The notes below the pieces were generated by a model that saw only the letters and a list, made by a program, of their open reading frames with translations, was not told where the DNA came from and searched no databases. From Ruminococcus sp. UBA3280 (GTDB lineage Bacteria; Bacillota; Clostridia; Oscillospirales; Ruminococcaceae), in contig DETU01000058.1 in assembly GCA_002362175.1 (NCBI GenBank), positions 1 to 36,585 on the forward strand: 36,585 bases of DNA, read 5' to 3'. The position numbers and the translations under genes are program-made. Below, piece by piece: positions 1 through 5,167 of the stretch (the stretch's first letter is position 1; each line of letters opens with the position of its first letter).

Positions 1-17
1 TTTGTGTCGATTTGATT

Positions 18-71
18 CACAAAATATTGTTTTTCAGTACAAAATTTTGTAGTTTTCTACAATATTTTGTA
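18..71. promoter_or_regulatory. Array of three palindromic sites with 20-bp period (possible operators)
   Basis: Three 12-base near-palindromes occur at 19-30 (ACAAAATATTGT), 39-50 (ACAAAATTTTGT) and 59-70 (ACAATATTTTGT). They start exactly 20 bases apart, about two helical turns, with unrelated 8-base spacers. The middle copy is a perfect palindrome that extends to TACAAAATTTTGTA (38-51). Such phased palindromes suit cooperative binding of a dimeric repressor. The controlled gene is probably off the left edge; I cannot name the regulator. AT-rich sequence makes short palindromes easier to get by chance, but the exact spacing argues for function. Confidence 0.4.
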
Positions 72-86
72 ATTTACAATATACGA

Positions 87-128
87 AAAACCGCTGTAAA
101 TCAGATTTTCTCGAAATACAGCGGTTTT
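87..128. terminator. Bidirectional intrinsic terminator 3' of tRNA-Leu
   Basis: The arms AAAACCGCTGTA (87-98) and TACAGCGGTTTT (117-128) pair perfectly over 12 bp around an 18-base loop. On the minus strand the stem is followed by a T-run, so it would end the tRNA transcript. It can also work in the other direction for a gene arriving from the left. Confidence 0.75.
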
Positions 129-133
129 CAGAT

Positions 134-218
134 TGGTGCGGGTGACAGGACTTGAACCTGCACACCTTACGGCACAAGAACCTAAATCTTGCGTGTCTGC
201 CAATTTCACCACACCCGC
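134..218 (-). tRNA. tRNA-Leu (anticodon UAG)
   Basis: The minus strand folds as a class II tRNA. The 7-bp acceptor stem GCGGGTG/CACCCGC carries an encoded CCA (134-136). The D arm has a 3-bp stem, the anticodon stem is CAAGA/TCTTG, and the loop TTTAGGT gives anticodon UAG. A long variable arm typical of tRNA-Leu and a TTCAAGT T-loop follow. The gene lies 36 bases downstream of the GNAT gene stop with no clear promoter of its own, so it may be read from upstream. Its 5' 35 bases recur at 747-786. Confidence 0.95.
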
Positions 219-254
219 ATATTTGATTTTCACAGTTGTAAGCTGCAAACATTA

Positions 255-689
255 TTACAGCCACTGTATGAACGCAGTTTTGTCAGTACTATTGTAGCCT
301 GCGTTTCTGTAAAAGGAAAGAGTTTTTTTCTTTTTTGAACCTGTGAGAAGCATCATTTTGTAGCAATTATTTTCTTGTGCTATTCTTTTGGCAAAGTTGA
401 GGCACTCCGTTGCGTATCCTTTTCCTCTGTATTTTTCAAGGGTAACTACATTTTCTATAAAAGCGTAAGGACGTATACCTCTTGTTAAATTCGGGATTAT
501 TACGCATACGCAGGACGAAACTATCTTTCCGTCAACTATATTTACAAGTAGATGATGATTTTTATCATTCAATATTTCATTCCATGTATTTGCCAAAATT
601 TCAGATTGTTTGGGAACGAAACTTTCATGTAACGATAAATACAATTCCAATAATTCTTTTTGTTCATCATATTGTATTTCTCGAACCAT
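255..689 (-). CDS. GNAT-family N-acetyltransferase
   Basis: This 144-residue protein has the size and layout of a single-domain GCN5-related N-acetyltransferase, which moves the acetyl group of acetyl-CoA onto an amine. The acetyl-CoA pyrophosphate loop (R/Q-x-x-G-x-G/A) is visible as YRGKGYATE in the middle of the protein, after the beta-strand segment IENVVTLEKY. The C-terminal part SFYRNAGY is the usual end of the fold. The ATG is preceded by GAGGG. Substrate is unknown; typical small accessory GNATs act on antibiotics, amino acids or protein N-termini. It sits alone between the intact tRNA-Leu gene and a truncated copy of it, so it was probably acquired with that insertion. Confidence 0.85.
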   Translation of the reverse strand: MVREIQYDEQKELLELYLSLHESFVPKQSEILANTWNEILNDKNHHLLVNIVDGKIVSSCVCVIIPNLTRGIRPYAFIENVVTLEKYRGKGYATECLNFAKRIAQENNCYKMMLLTGSKKKKTLSFYRNAGYNSTDKTAFIQWL

Positions 690-746
690 AAGTTTTCCCT
701 CAAATCTTTATTTAATACATCATTTCAATATAGAGTAACACAGATA

Positions 747-786
747 AAATCTTGCGTGTCTGCCAGTTTCACCACACCCGCATATT
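747..786 (-). repeat. Truncated tRNA-Leu copy (5' part), direct repeat of 184-223
   Basis: These 40 bases match 184-223 with one mismatch. They comprise the first 35 bases of the tRNA (acceptor 5' arm, D arm, anticodon stem 5' strand, into the anticodon loop) plus five upstream bases. The match stops in the anticodon loop, a common crossover position for tRNA-targeting integrases. There is no 3' half, so this copy cannot give a tRNA. Confidence 0.85.
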
Positions 787-815
787 AAATTTAATATTTT
801 ATTTGACAAATAATC

Positions 816-1217
816 TTAACGTTCAAATGGTTTATTAAATGAGCCGATTTCAATTAAATTTCCTTCCGGGTCAGCAATATAACAGGTTCTCTGTCCCCAG
901 GGTTCAGTTGTAGGTTCTAATATTGATACCGCACCTTTTTTGATAGCCTTGCTATATTCAATATCTACTTCTTCAAATGTATCTACATACAAAGCAATTT
1001 CAAAATGTCCATTAACGTTGTTGATATATTCATATTTTCTATCAGTCATTTTTTCAAAATCATTTCGTCTGTAGAGTAAAAACAATGTACCGTCCTTTAT
1101 CAGATATACATTTGATGTATTTTCATCTTCTTTGATTTCAAAATCAAGAACGTCTCTATAAAAACGAATCATTTTGCCCATATCATTAACCAGTAATCCA
1201 AAGCCATCTAATCTCAT
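816..1217 (-). CDS. VOC superfamily (glyoxalase/bleomycin-resistance-fold) protein
   Basis: At 133 residues this is a single vicinal-oxygen-chelate protein with two beta-alpha-beta-beta-beta modules. The N-terminal module begins with LDGFGLLVNDMGKMIRFYRD; the second contains GHFEIALYVD and ends ADPEGNLIEIGSF, the usual C-terminal metal-ligand strand. Family members are metal-dependent lyases, dioxygenases or drug-binding proteins. Sequence alone does not tell which. The start codon lies 4 bases after a decayed tRNA-Leu fragment (1221-1243), so its translation signal is drawn from that remnant (GGTGAAACTGG), a weak Shine-Dalgarno. Probably an acquired accessory gene. Confidence 0.8.
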   Translation of the reverse strand: MRLDGFGLLVNDMGKMIRFYRDVLDFEIKEDENTSNVYLIKDGTLFLLYRRNDFEKMTDRKYEYINNVNGHFEIALYVDTFEEVDIEYSKAIKKGAVSILEPTTEPWGQRTCYIADPEGNLIEIGSFNKPFER

Positions 1218-1220
1218 AAA

Positions 1221-1243
1221 CCAGTTTCACCACATCCACATAT
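1221..1243 (-). repeat. Second, more decayed tRNA-Leu 5' fragment
   Basis: These 23 bases match 764-786 with two mismatches and correspond to the acceptor 5' arm and D arm of the tRNA-Leu at 134-218. The copy is shorter and more diverged than the one at 747-786, and it has the same orientation. Confidence 0.65.
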
Positions 1244-1255
1244 AAAAGAGTTTAC

Positions 1256-1279
1256 ATCTCCCCGATTTTCAGGGGAGAT
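1256..1279. terminator. Hairpin after the 94-residue Cys-rich gene (probable terminator)
   Basis: ATCTCCCC (1256-1263) pairs with GGGGAGAT (1272-1279). On the minus strand it is the first hairpin downstream of the gene ending at 1286. The T-tract on that side is weak; the plus-strand side has a better one (1281-1287). Confidence 0.45.
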
Positions 1280-1285
1280 ATGTTT

Positions 1286-1570
1286 TTATTTATCGGAATT
1301 ATTTTCTTTTTCGGCACGGTCGCTTACAGATTCTGAATAAAGTTCCTCATCTGCGAGACTTCCGACAAAGTTAAGCTGTTTGACCGGTATTCGCTTCAAA
1401 GGCGAATATAAAAACTTTCCGCACGAATGGTCGGGGGAAACCAGTCCGTTTTTGTCGCAGACAACTTTATTACCGTCTTTTGCACGTTTTCCGTACTGAC
1501 AGTAATCGCACTTCGGCTGAATACTGCTATCAAAATATTTGGTTTTTCCGAACAGAGACGACAAACCCAT
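1286..1570 (-). CDS. Small four-cysteine protein, uncharacterised
   Basis: This is a 94-residue protein with no signal peptide or membrane segment. Four cysteines lie in its first half: a CDYC pair at residues 21-24, a CDK at about 38 and an SCGKF at about 50. The pattern suggests a small zinc-binding fold. The central stretch KFLYSPLKRIPVKQL looks like the most constrained part, and the C-terminal 25 residues are acidic and probably disordered. I do not recognise a named family with confidence. Its own promoter (1602-1630) and the GAGGTG ribosome-binding site ahead of ATG support a real gene. Confidence 0.7.
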   Translation of the reverse strand: MGLSSLFGKTKYFDSSIQPKCDYCQYGKRAKDGNKVVCDKNGLVSPDHSCGKFLYSPLKRIPVKQLNFVGSLADEELYSESVSDRAEKENNSDK

Positions 1571-1601
1571 AAAATCACCTCAAAAATCAAATTCTTTATA
1601 T

Positions 1602-1630
1602 ATTATATCACAAAAAAATGGTTTTGTCCA
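1602..1630 (-). promoter_or_regulatory. Promoter for the 94-residue Cys-rich gene
   Basis: On the minus strand a TGGACA -35 box (1625-1630) and a TATAAT -10 box (1602-1607) are 17 bases apart, with TGA just before the -10. It lies about 30 bases upstream of the start codon. Confidence 0.7.
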
Positions 1631-1687
1631 GTGTTTTTTGAAAAAATATAAAATTTTATTTTTTGTCGGAAATGCAGAAAATATGTG

Positions 1688-1716
1688 TTGACAAATTTGA
1701 AATATTGTGATATAAT
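1688..1716 (+). promoter_or_regulatory. Promoter of the TM1266-hydG operon
   Basis: TTGACA (1688-1693) and TATAAT (1711-1716) are consensus boxes with a 17-base spacer and a TGA extension. Transcription would start near 1723, giving a leader of about 157 bases before the first start codon. Confidence 0.85.
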
Positions 1717-1722
1717 CATAAG

Positions 1723-1861
1723 AGTGAACAGCGGGATTTATTCCGTTGCTGACTGCTGAAAAACAGATGTTTTCGGATATTCGGGCATATGCCTGTTTAT
1801 CGGAGGACAGTTCGGAATATTGTAATTATTTTATCCGTTTGTTTTTCAGATGGATTTTTTT
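1723..1861 (+). promoter_or_regulatory. Candidate transcription attenuator / riboswitch-like leader of hydG operon
   Basis: Two exclusive folds can be drawn by hand. Off state: 1833-1841 pairs with 1847-1855 (9 bp, two G-U) around a U5 loop, directly followed by seven U (1855-1861), a good intrinsic terminator. On state: CTGAAAAAC (1756-1764) pairs with GTTTTTCAG (1841-1849), and CGGATA (1774-1779) pairs with TATCCG (1832-1837). Together these remove the terminator arm. ATATTC (1777-1782) can instead pair with GAATAT (1815-1820), which competes with the second antiterminator helix. An upstream hairpin (1729-1751) and the inner GGCATATGCC are extra structure. No T-box motif and no riboswitch core I know is present. 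The ligand is unknown. Confidence 0.6.
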
Positions 1862-1879
1862 ATTTTGGGAAGGTGTCTG

Positions 1880-2128
1880 ATGAACGAAAAACGACTTGCG
1901 GTAACAGCCGTTGTGATTGACGATTCGTCCGCAGTGCAGGAAGTAAATAATGTACTGCACGATTACAGTGACATTATAATAGGAAGAATGGGAATACCGT
2001 ACCGTGAACGTGGGGTCTCAATGATTTCGGTTGCTCTCGACGCAGAACCTGACCGCATAAGCAGTCTTACGGGCAGACTTGGACAGATAAAAGGTGTTTC
2101 CGCAAAGTCTGCAATCTCAAAAAAATAA
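1880..2128 (+). CDS. TM1266-family putative iron-only hydrogenase system regulator
   Basis: The protein has 82 residues when begun at ATG 1880, which has GGGAAGG at a good distance. An in-frame ATG at 1850 has no ribosome-binding site and would place the start inside the leader terminator. The sequence follows the small ACT/NikR-C-terminal-like fold of the TM1266 family. It begins RLAVTAVVIDD, has HDYSDIIIGRMGIPYRERGVSMISVAL in the middle, and ends IKGVSAKSAISKK. Family members sit next to [FeFe]-hydrogenase maturation genes and are annotated as putative regulators without a proven mechanism. It has no DNA-binding domain of its own. The gene lies 15 bases ahead of hydG in the same transcript. 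Confidence 0.85.
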   Translation: MNEKRLAVTAVVIDDSSAVQEVNNVLHDYSDIIIGRMGIPYRERGVSMISVALDAEPDRISSLTGRLGQIKGVSAKSAISKK

Positions 2129-2143
2129 ACGGAGGAATTTACG

Positions 2144-3592
2144 ATGTATAATCCAAAATCTCTTAAAGCCGACGAATTTATAAGCAATGAGGAAATACTT
2201 GATACACTTGAATTTGCCGAAAAAAACAAGCATAATAGGGAAATGATAGAGCAGATTCTTGAAAAAGCCTCTCCTAAAAAAACGGGAAGGGGAGTTGAAT
2301 GTGCCGGACTTTCACACCGTGAAGCAAGTGTGCTTCTTGCGTGCGACATTCCCGAAATGACCGAAAAAATGTACAGCCTTGCACGTGAGATAAAAGAAGC
2401 TTTTTACGGCAACAGAATTGTAATGTTTGCACCGCTTTATCTTTCAAATTATTGTGTAAATCAGTGCGTTTACTGTCCTTATCACTATCAGAACAGGGAA
2501 ATCCCGAGAAAGAAGCTCACTCAGGAAGAAATTGTTGCTGAAGTTACCGCATTACAGGATATGGGACACAAGCGTCTTGCGATTGAGGCAGGCGAAGACC
2601 CTGTAAATAATCCGATTGAGTATATTTTGGAGTGTATAAATACTATCTATTCAATAAAGCACAAAAACGGTGCTATCAGGCGTGTCAACGTAAATATTGC
2701 GGCGACTACCGTTGAAAATTACAGAAAACTCAAAGACGCGGGAATAGGTACGTATATACTTTTTCAGGAAACCTATCACAAGGAGAGTTATGAAAAGCTT
2801 CACCCCGCAGGTCCAAAGCATAATTATGCCTACCATACGGAAGCTATGGACAGGGCTATGGAGGGCGGTATAGACGATGTCGGACTCGGTGTTCTTTTCG
2901 GTCTTGATATGTATAAATACGAATTTGCGGGACTTCTTATGCACGCCGAACATCTTGAAGCAGTTCACGGCGTAGGTCCTCACACAATAAGCGTTCCGAG
3001 AGTTAAAAGAGCGTCCGACATTGACCCGAACGTTTTCGACAACAGCATTGACGACGATACATTCGCAAAAATAATTGCCTGTATAAGAATTGCCGTTCCC
3101 TATACGGGAATGATTATCTCAACACGTGAAAATGAAACCTGCAGAAATAAAGTTCTCGGTCTTGGAATTTCACAGATTTCAGGCGGTTCAAGAACTTCTG
3201 TGGGCGGTTATGCAGGCTATTCTTCCGAAGAACGTCCGCACGATACCGAACAGTTTGACGTTTCCGACCAGCGTTCACTTGATGAAGTTGTAAAGTGGCT
3301 TATGGACATGGATTATATACCTTCGTTCTGTACCGCCTGCTACCGTGAGGGAAGAACGGGCGACAGATTTATGTCACTTTGTAAGGTCGGACAGATTCAG
3401 AACTGCTGTCACCCAAATGCACTCATGACTTTGCAGGAATATCTTGAAGATTATGCAAGTCCTGAAACGAAAGCAGTCGGTGAAGCACTCATTGCCCGTG
3501 AAATTCATAATGTCACAAACCCGAAAGTAAAGGAAAAAGCTCTTGCAAACCTCGAAGCCATAAAAAAAGGAAGCCGTGATTTCAGATTTTAA
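2144..3592 (+). CDS. hydG: [FeFe]-hydrogenase H-cluster radical SAM maturase HydG
   Basis: HydG cleaves tyrosine to p-cresol and dehydroglycine, which yields the CO and CN ligands of the hydrogenase H-cluster. The 482-residue length is normal. The radical SAM cluster motif CX3CX2C is at C104, C108 and C111 (NYCVNQCVYCPYH). The HydG-specific C-terminal CX2CX22C motif, which holds the second cluster, is at C396, C399 and C422. A GGAGG precedes the ATG. It follows the TM1266-type gene by 15 bases and shares its promoter and attenuator. The partners hydE, hydF and a hydrogenase gene are not in this window. No terminator with a T-run is visible right after the stop. Confidence 0.97.
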   Translation: MYNPKSLKADEFISNEEILDTLEFAEKNKHNREMIEQILEKASPKKTGRGVECAGLSHREASVLLACDIPEMTEKMYSLAREIKEAFYGNRIVMFAPLYLSNYCVNQCVYCPYHYQNREIPRKKLTQEEIVAEVTALQDMGHKRLAIEAGEDPVNNPIEYILECINTIYSIKHKNGAIRRVNVNIAATTVENYRKLKDAGIGTYILFQETYHKESYEKLHPAGPKHNYAYHTEAMDRAMEGGIDDVGLGVLFGLDMYKYEFAGLLMHAEHLEAVHGVGPHTISVPRVKRASDIDPNVFDNSIDDDTFAKIIACIRIAVPYTGMIISTRENETCRNKVLGLGISQISGGSRTSVGGYAGYSSEERPHDTEQFDVSDQRSLDEVVKWLMDMDYIPSFCTACYREGRTGDRFMSLCKVGQIQNCCHPNALMTLQEYLEDYASPETKAVGEALIAREIHNVTNPKVKEKALANLEAIKKGSRDFRF

Positions 3593-3612
3593 AATTTTTT
3601 ACCTCCGTAATA

Positions 3613-3641
3613 TTGACAAAATCAATAATACATGGTAAAAT
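3613..3641 (+). promoter_or_regulatory. Promoter of the 45-residue sorting-signal gene
   Basis: TTGACA (3613-3618) and TAAAAT (3636-3641) are separated by 17 bases, with TGG just before the -10. The next gene starts 46 bases later. Confidence 0.75.
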
Positions 3642-3687
3642 AAATTATATGGATTAGAAGAAATTAGTCGATACGGAGGAAATAAAA

Positions 3688-3825
3688 ATGTACGAACTTA
3701 TGATTATGGCTGAAAACTCACCTCTTACCGGTGACAATTTTCCTGCAAAGGCTCTTATTATAGTGGGTGTTATTGCGGCAGCACTTGCTGTTGCAACTAC
3801 AATTTTATCAAAGAAAAAGAAATAA
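3688..3825 (+). CDS. 45-residue protein resembling a bare sortase sorting signal
   Basis: ATG 3688 follows a strong GGAGGA site and its own promoter. Residues 1-11 are MYELMIMAENS. Then comes PLTGD, a variant of the LPxTG-type pentapeptide, a hydrophobic segment of about 20 residues (AKALIIVGVIAAALAVATTIL), and the tail SKKKK before the stop. This is the exact order of a cell-wall sorting signal (motif, membrane span, positive tail), but there is no N-terminal signal peptide and no ectodomain. It could be a small single-pass membrane protein whose TGD is coincidental, or a minimal sortase substrate. Function unknown. Confidence 0.7.
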   Translation: MYELMIMAENSPLTGDNFPAKALIIVGVIAAALAVATTILSKKKK

Positions 3826-3851
3826 TTCCGTAATTCAGTTAAACTACTTTC

Positions 3852-3897
3852 CCTCCGCATATACTTATTATATAGTATTTACAGCGGAGGTTTTTTT
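3852..3897 (+). terminator. Hairpin plus T-run overlapping the ribosome-binding site of the YmxH-type gene
   Basis: CCTCCGC (3852-3858) pairs with GCGGAGG (3884-3890), followed at once by seven T (3891-3897) and then the ATG at 3898. The 3' arm of this terminator-like hairpin is the Shine-Dalgarno of the next gene. It can therefore end the upstream small-gene transcript and hide the ribosome-binding site in any read-through RNA. Confidence 0.6.
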
Positions 3898-4182
3898 ATG
3901 ATTTGCAGACTTGAGGATTTACGCAGAAAAGAAGTAATTGACATAACAACGGGCGAAAGGCTCGGCTACATAGACGACGCTGAAATGAATCTTGAAAAAT
4001 CAGCGGTTCAATCACTCGTTATTTACGGCAGAGAACGGTTTTTCGGCTTCCTCGGCAGAGAGGACGACGTCGTTATACCATGCAGTGAAATAAAGGTTGT
4101 CGGAAATGATGTGGTACTTATAAAACATTCAAAAACGTCACATATCACAAATATACGAAAAATTTCGTCTGAAAGTTTGTGA
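3898..4182 (+). CDS. YlmC/YmxH-family PRC-barrel protein (sporulation-associated)
   Basis: The 94-residue protein is a single PRC-barrel-type beta domain. It begins MICRLEDLRRKEVIDITTGERLGYIDDAEMNL and contains the FGFLGREDDVVIPCSEIKVVGNDVVLI core typical of the YlmC/YmxH family. Members are widespread in endospore-forming Firmicutes and linked to sporulation, with no proven biochemical role. The start codon lies seven bases after GCGGAGG. The residues after about 80 are poorly conserved tail. It precedes rpsB but a separate promoter lies between them. Confidence 0.88.
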   Translation: MICRLEDLRRKEVIDITTGERLGYIDDAEMNLEKSAVQSLVIYGRERFFGFLGREDDVVIPCSEIKVVGNDVVLIKHSKTSHITNIRKISSESL

Positions 4183-4203
4183 AAAACACCGTAAAATTTA
4201 CTC

Positions 4204-4232
4204 TTGATTTTTACGGCAGAAAATGGTATAAT
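4204..4232 (+). promoter_or_regulatory. rpsB promoter
   Basis: TTGATT (4204-4209) and TATAAT (4227-4232) have a 17-base spacer and a TGG extension. An inverted repeat CCGTAAAA (4189-4196) / TTTTACGG (4209-4216) overlaps the -35 box and may end transcripts of the previous gene or bind a regulator. Confidence 0.75.
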
Positions 4233-4248
4233 ATTAAGGCAGTTCACA

Positions 4249-4304
4249 CACTGACGCTTTTGCGGATTGGTGCATTGATTTCAGTGTTGTCCGTAAGTCA
4301 AGTG
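4249..4304 (+). promoter_or_regulatory. Structured rpsB leader (possible ribosomal-protein leader)
   Basis: The 5' untranslated RNA of about 105 bases folds into a three-tier hairpin. The outer stem is 4249-4255 with 4297-4304 (one bulged A). The middle stem TTGCGGA (4260-4266) pairs with TCCGTAA (4290-4296). The inner stem GCATTG (4272-4277) pairs with CAGTGT (4282-4287), loop ATTT. Such leaders often bind the encoded ribosomal protein to repress it. I do not recognise this one as a named leader family. Confidence 0.5.
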
Positions 4305-4346
4305 CGGTGGAGGATTATTAAAACCAATTTTAAGGAGGACTACACA

Positions 4347-5090
4347 ATGGGAGTAGTATCAATGAAACAGCTTCTTGAAGCTGGTGTTCACTTTGGTCAT
4401 CAGACAAGAAGATGGAATCCGAAAATGGCTCCGTACATTTTCACAGAAAGAAACGGAATCTACATTATCGACCTTCAGAAAACCGTAAAGAAGCTTGAAG
4501 AAGCTTATATGTTTGTTCGTGACATCGCAGCAGAGGGCGGAGAAGTTCTTTTTGTAGGTACAAAGAAACAGGCAGGCGACTCTGTAAGAGAAGAAGCTAC
4601 AAGAGCTGGTGCACACTATGTTAATGCAAGATGGCTCGGCGGTATGCTCACAAACTTCAAGACAATTCAAACAAGAATCAAGAGACTTGAACAGCTTCAC
4701 ACTATGGAAGAAGATGGCACTTTTGCCCTCCTCCCCAAGAAAGAAGTTGTTAAGCTTAACCTCGAAATCGAAAAGCTTGAAAAGTTCCTCGGCGGTATCA
4801 AGAACATGAAGAAGCTCCCTGCAGCTCTCTTTATCGTTGACCCGAGAAAAGAAAAGATTGCTGTAGCTGAAGCTAAGAAACTCAATATTCCGATTGTTGC
4901 TATCGTGGATACAAACTGTGACCCTGATGAAGTTGACTACGTAATTCCTGGTAACGATGACGCTATCAGAGCAGTTAAGCTTATTGCAGGTACAATCGCT
5001 AACGCTGTTATCGAAGGCAGACAGGGAGACGACAATACTGCTGAAGAAGTTCAGGAAGTTCCTGCAGAGGAAGTTGCTGAAGCTGAATAA
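4347..5090 (+). CDS. rpsB: 30S ribosomal protein S2
   Basis: Uses ATG 4347, which has a TAAGGAGGA site eight bases upstream. The open frame extends back to 4179, but those 56 codons cover the promoter and the leader hairpin and are not part of the protein. The 247-residue product opens with the S2 hallmark MKQLLEAGVHFGHQTRRWNPKM. It has GIYIIDLQKT, RWLGGMLTNFKTI, LFIVDPRKEKIAVAEA and IVDTNCDPDEVDYVIPGNDDA in order. The last 25 residues are an acidic tail (EEVQEVPAEEVAEAE), common in Firmicutes. S2 joins the small subunit late, near the anti-Shine-Dalgarno end. tsf follows as in most bacteria. Confidence 0.98.
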   Translation: MGVVSMKQLLEAGVHFGHQTRRWNPKMAPYIFTERNGIYIIDLQKTVKKLEEAYMFVRDIAAEGGEVLFVGTKKQAGDSVREEATRAGAHYVNARWLGGMLTNFKTIQTRIKRLEQLHTMEEDGTFALLPKKEVVKLNLEIEKLEKFLGGIKNMKKLPAALFIVDPRKEKIAVAEAKKLNIPIVAIVDTNCDPDEVDYVIPGNDDAIRAVKLIAGTIANAVIEGRQGDDNTAEEVQEVPAEEVAEAE

Positions 5091-5108
5091 TTTCTTTCAG
5101 AAAAATTT

Positions 5109-5136
5109 AAACCCGAATTTTATTATTCGGGTTTTT
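5109..5136 (+). terminator. Intrinsic terminator/attenuator between rpsB and tsf
   Basis: AAACCCGAAT (5109-5118) pairs with ATTCGGGTTT (5125-5134) and is followed by T-residues to 5136. It sits in the 77-base rpsB-tsf gap and probably reduces read-through into tsf, giving more S2 than EF-Ts message. Confidence 0.8.
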
Positions 5137-5167
5137 CACAATAAAATAATTACAGGAGGTAATTAAA

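Noticed and set aside
34..264. Minus-strand open frames across the tRNA-Leu gene
   Set aside because: They read through a clear tRNA and its terminator and resemble no protein.
1723..1861. T-box leader explanation for the hydG leader
   Set aside because: The conserved T-box bulge AGGGTGGNACCGCG is not present, and there is no Tyr specifier context I can identify.
1850..1879. ATG 1850 as start of the TM1266-type protein
   Set aside because: No ribosome-binding site and it falls in the terminator hairpin; ATG 1880 has GGGAAGG and matches the family start.
4179..4346. N-terminal extension of S2 back to 4179
   Set aside because: The extra 56 codons contain a promoter and a structured leader, and S2 homology starts at ATG 4347 with a strong ribosome-binding site.
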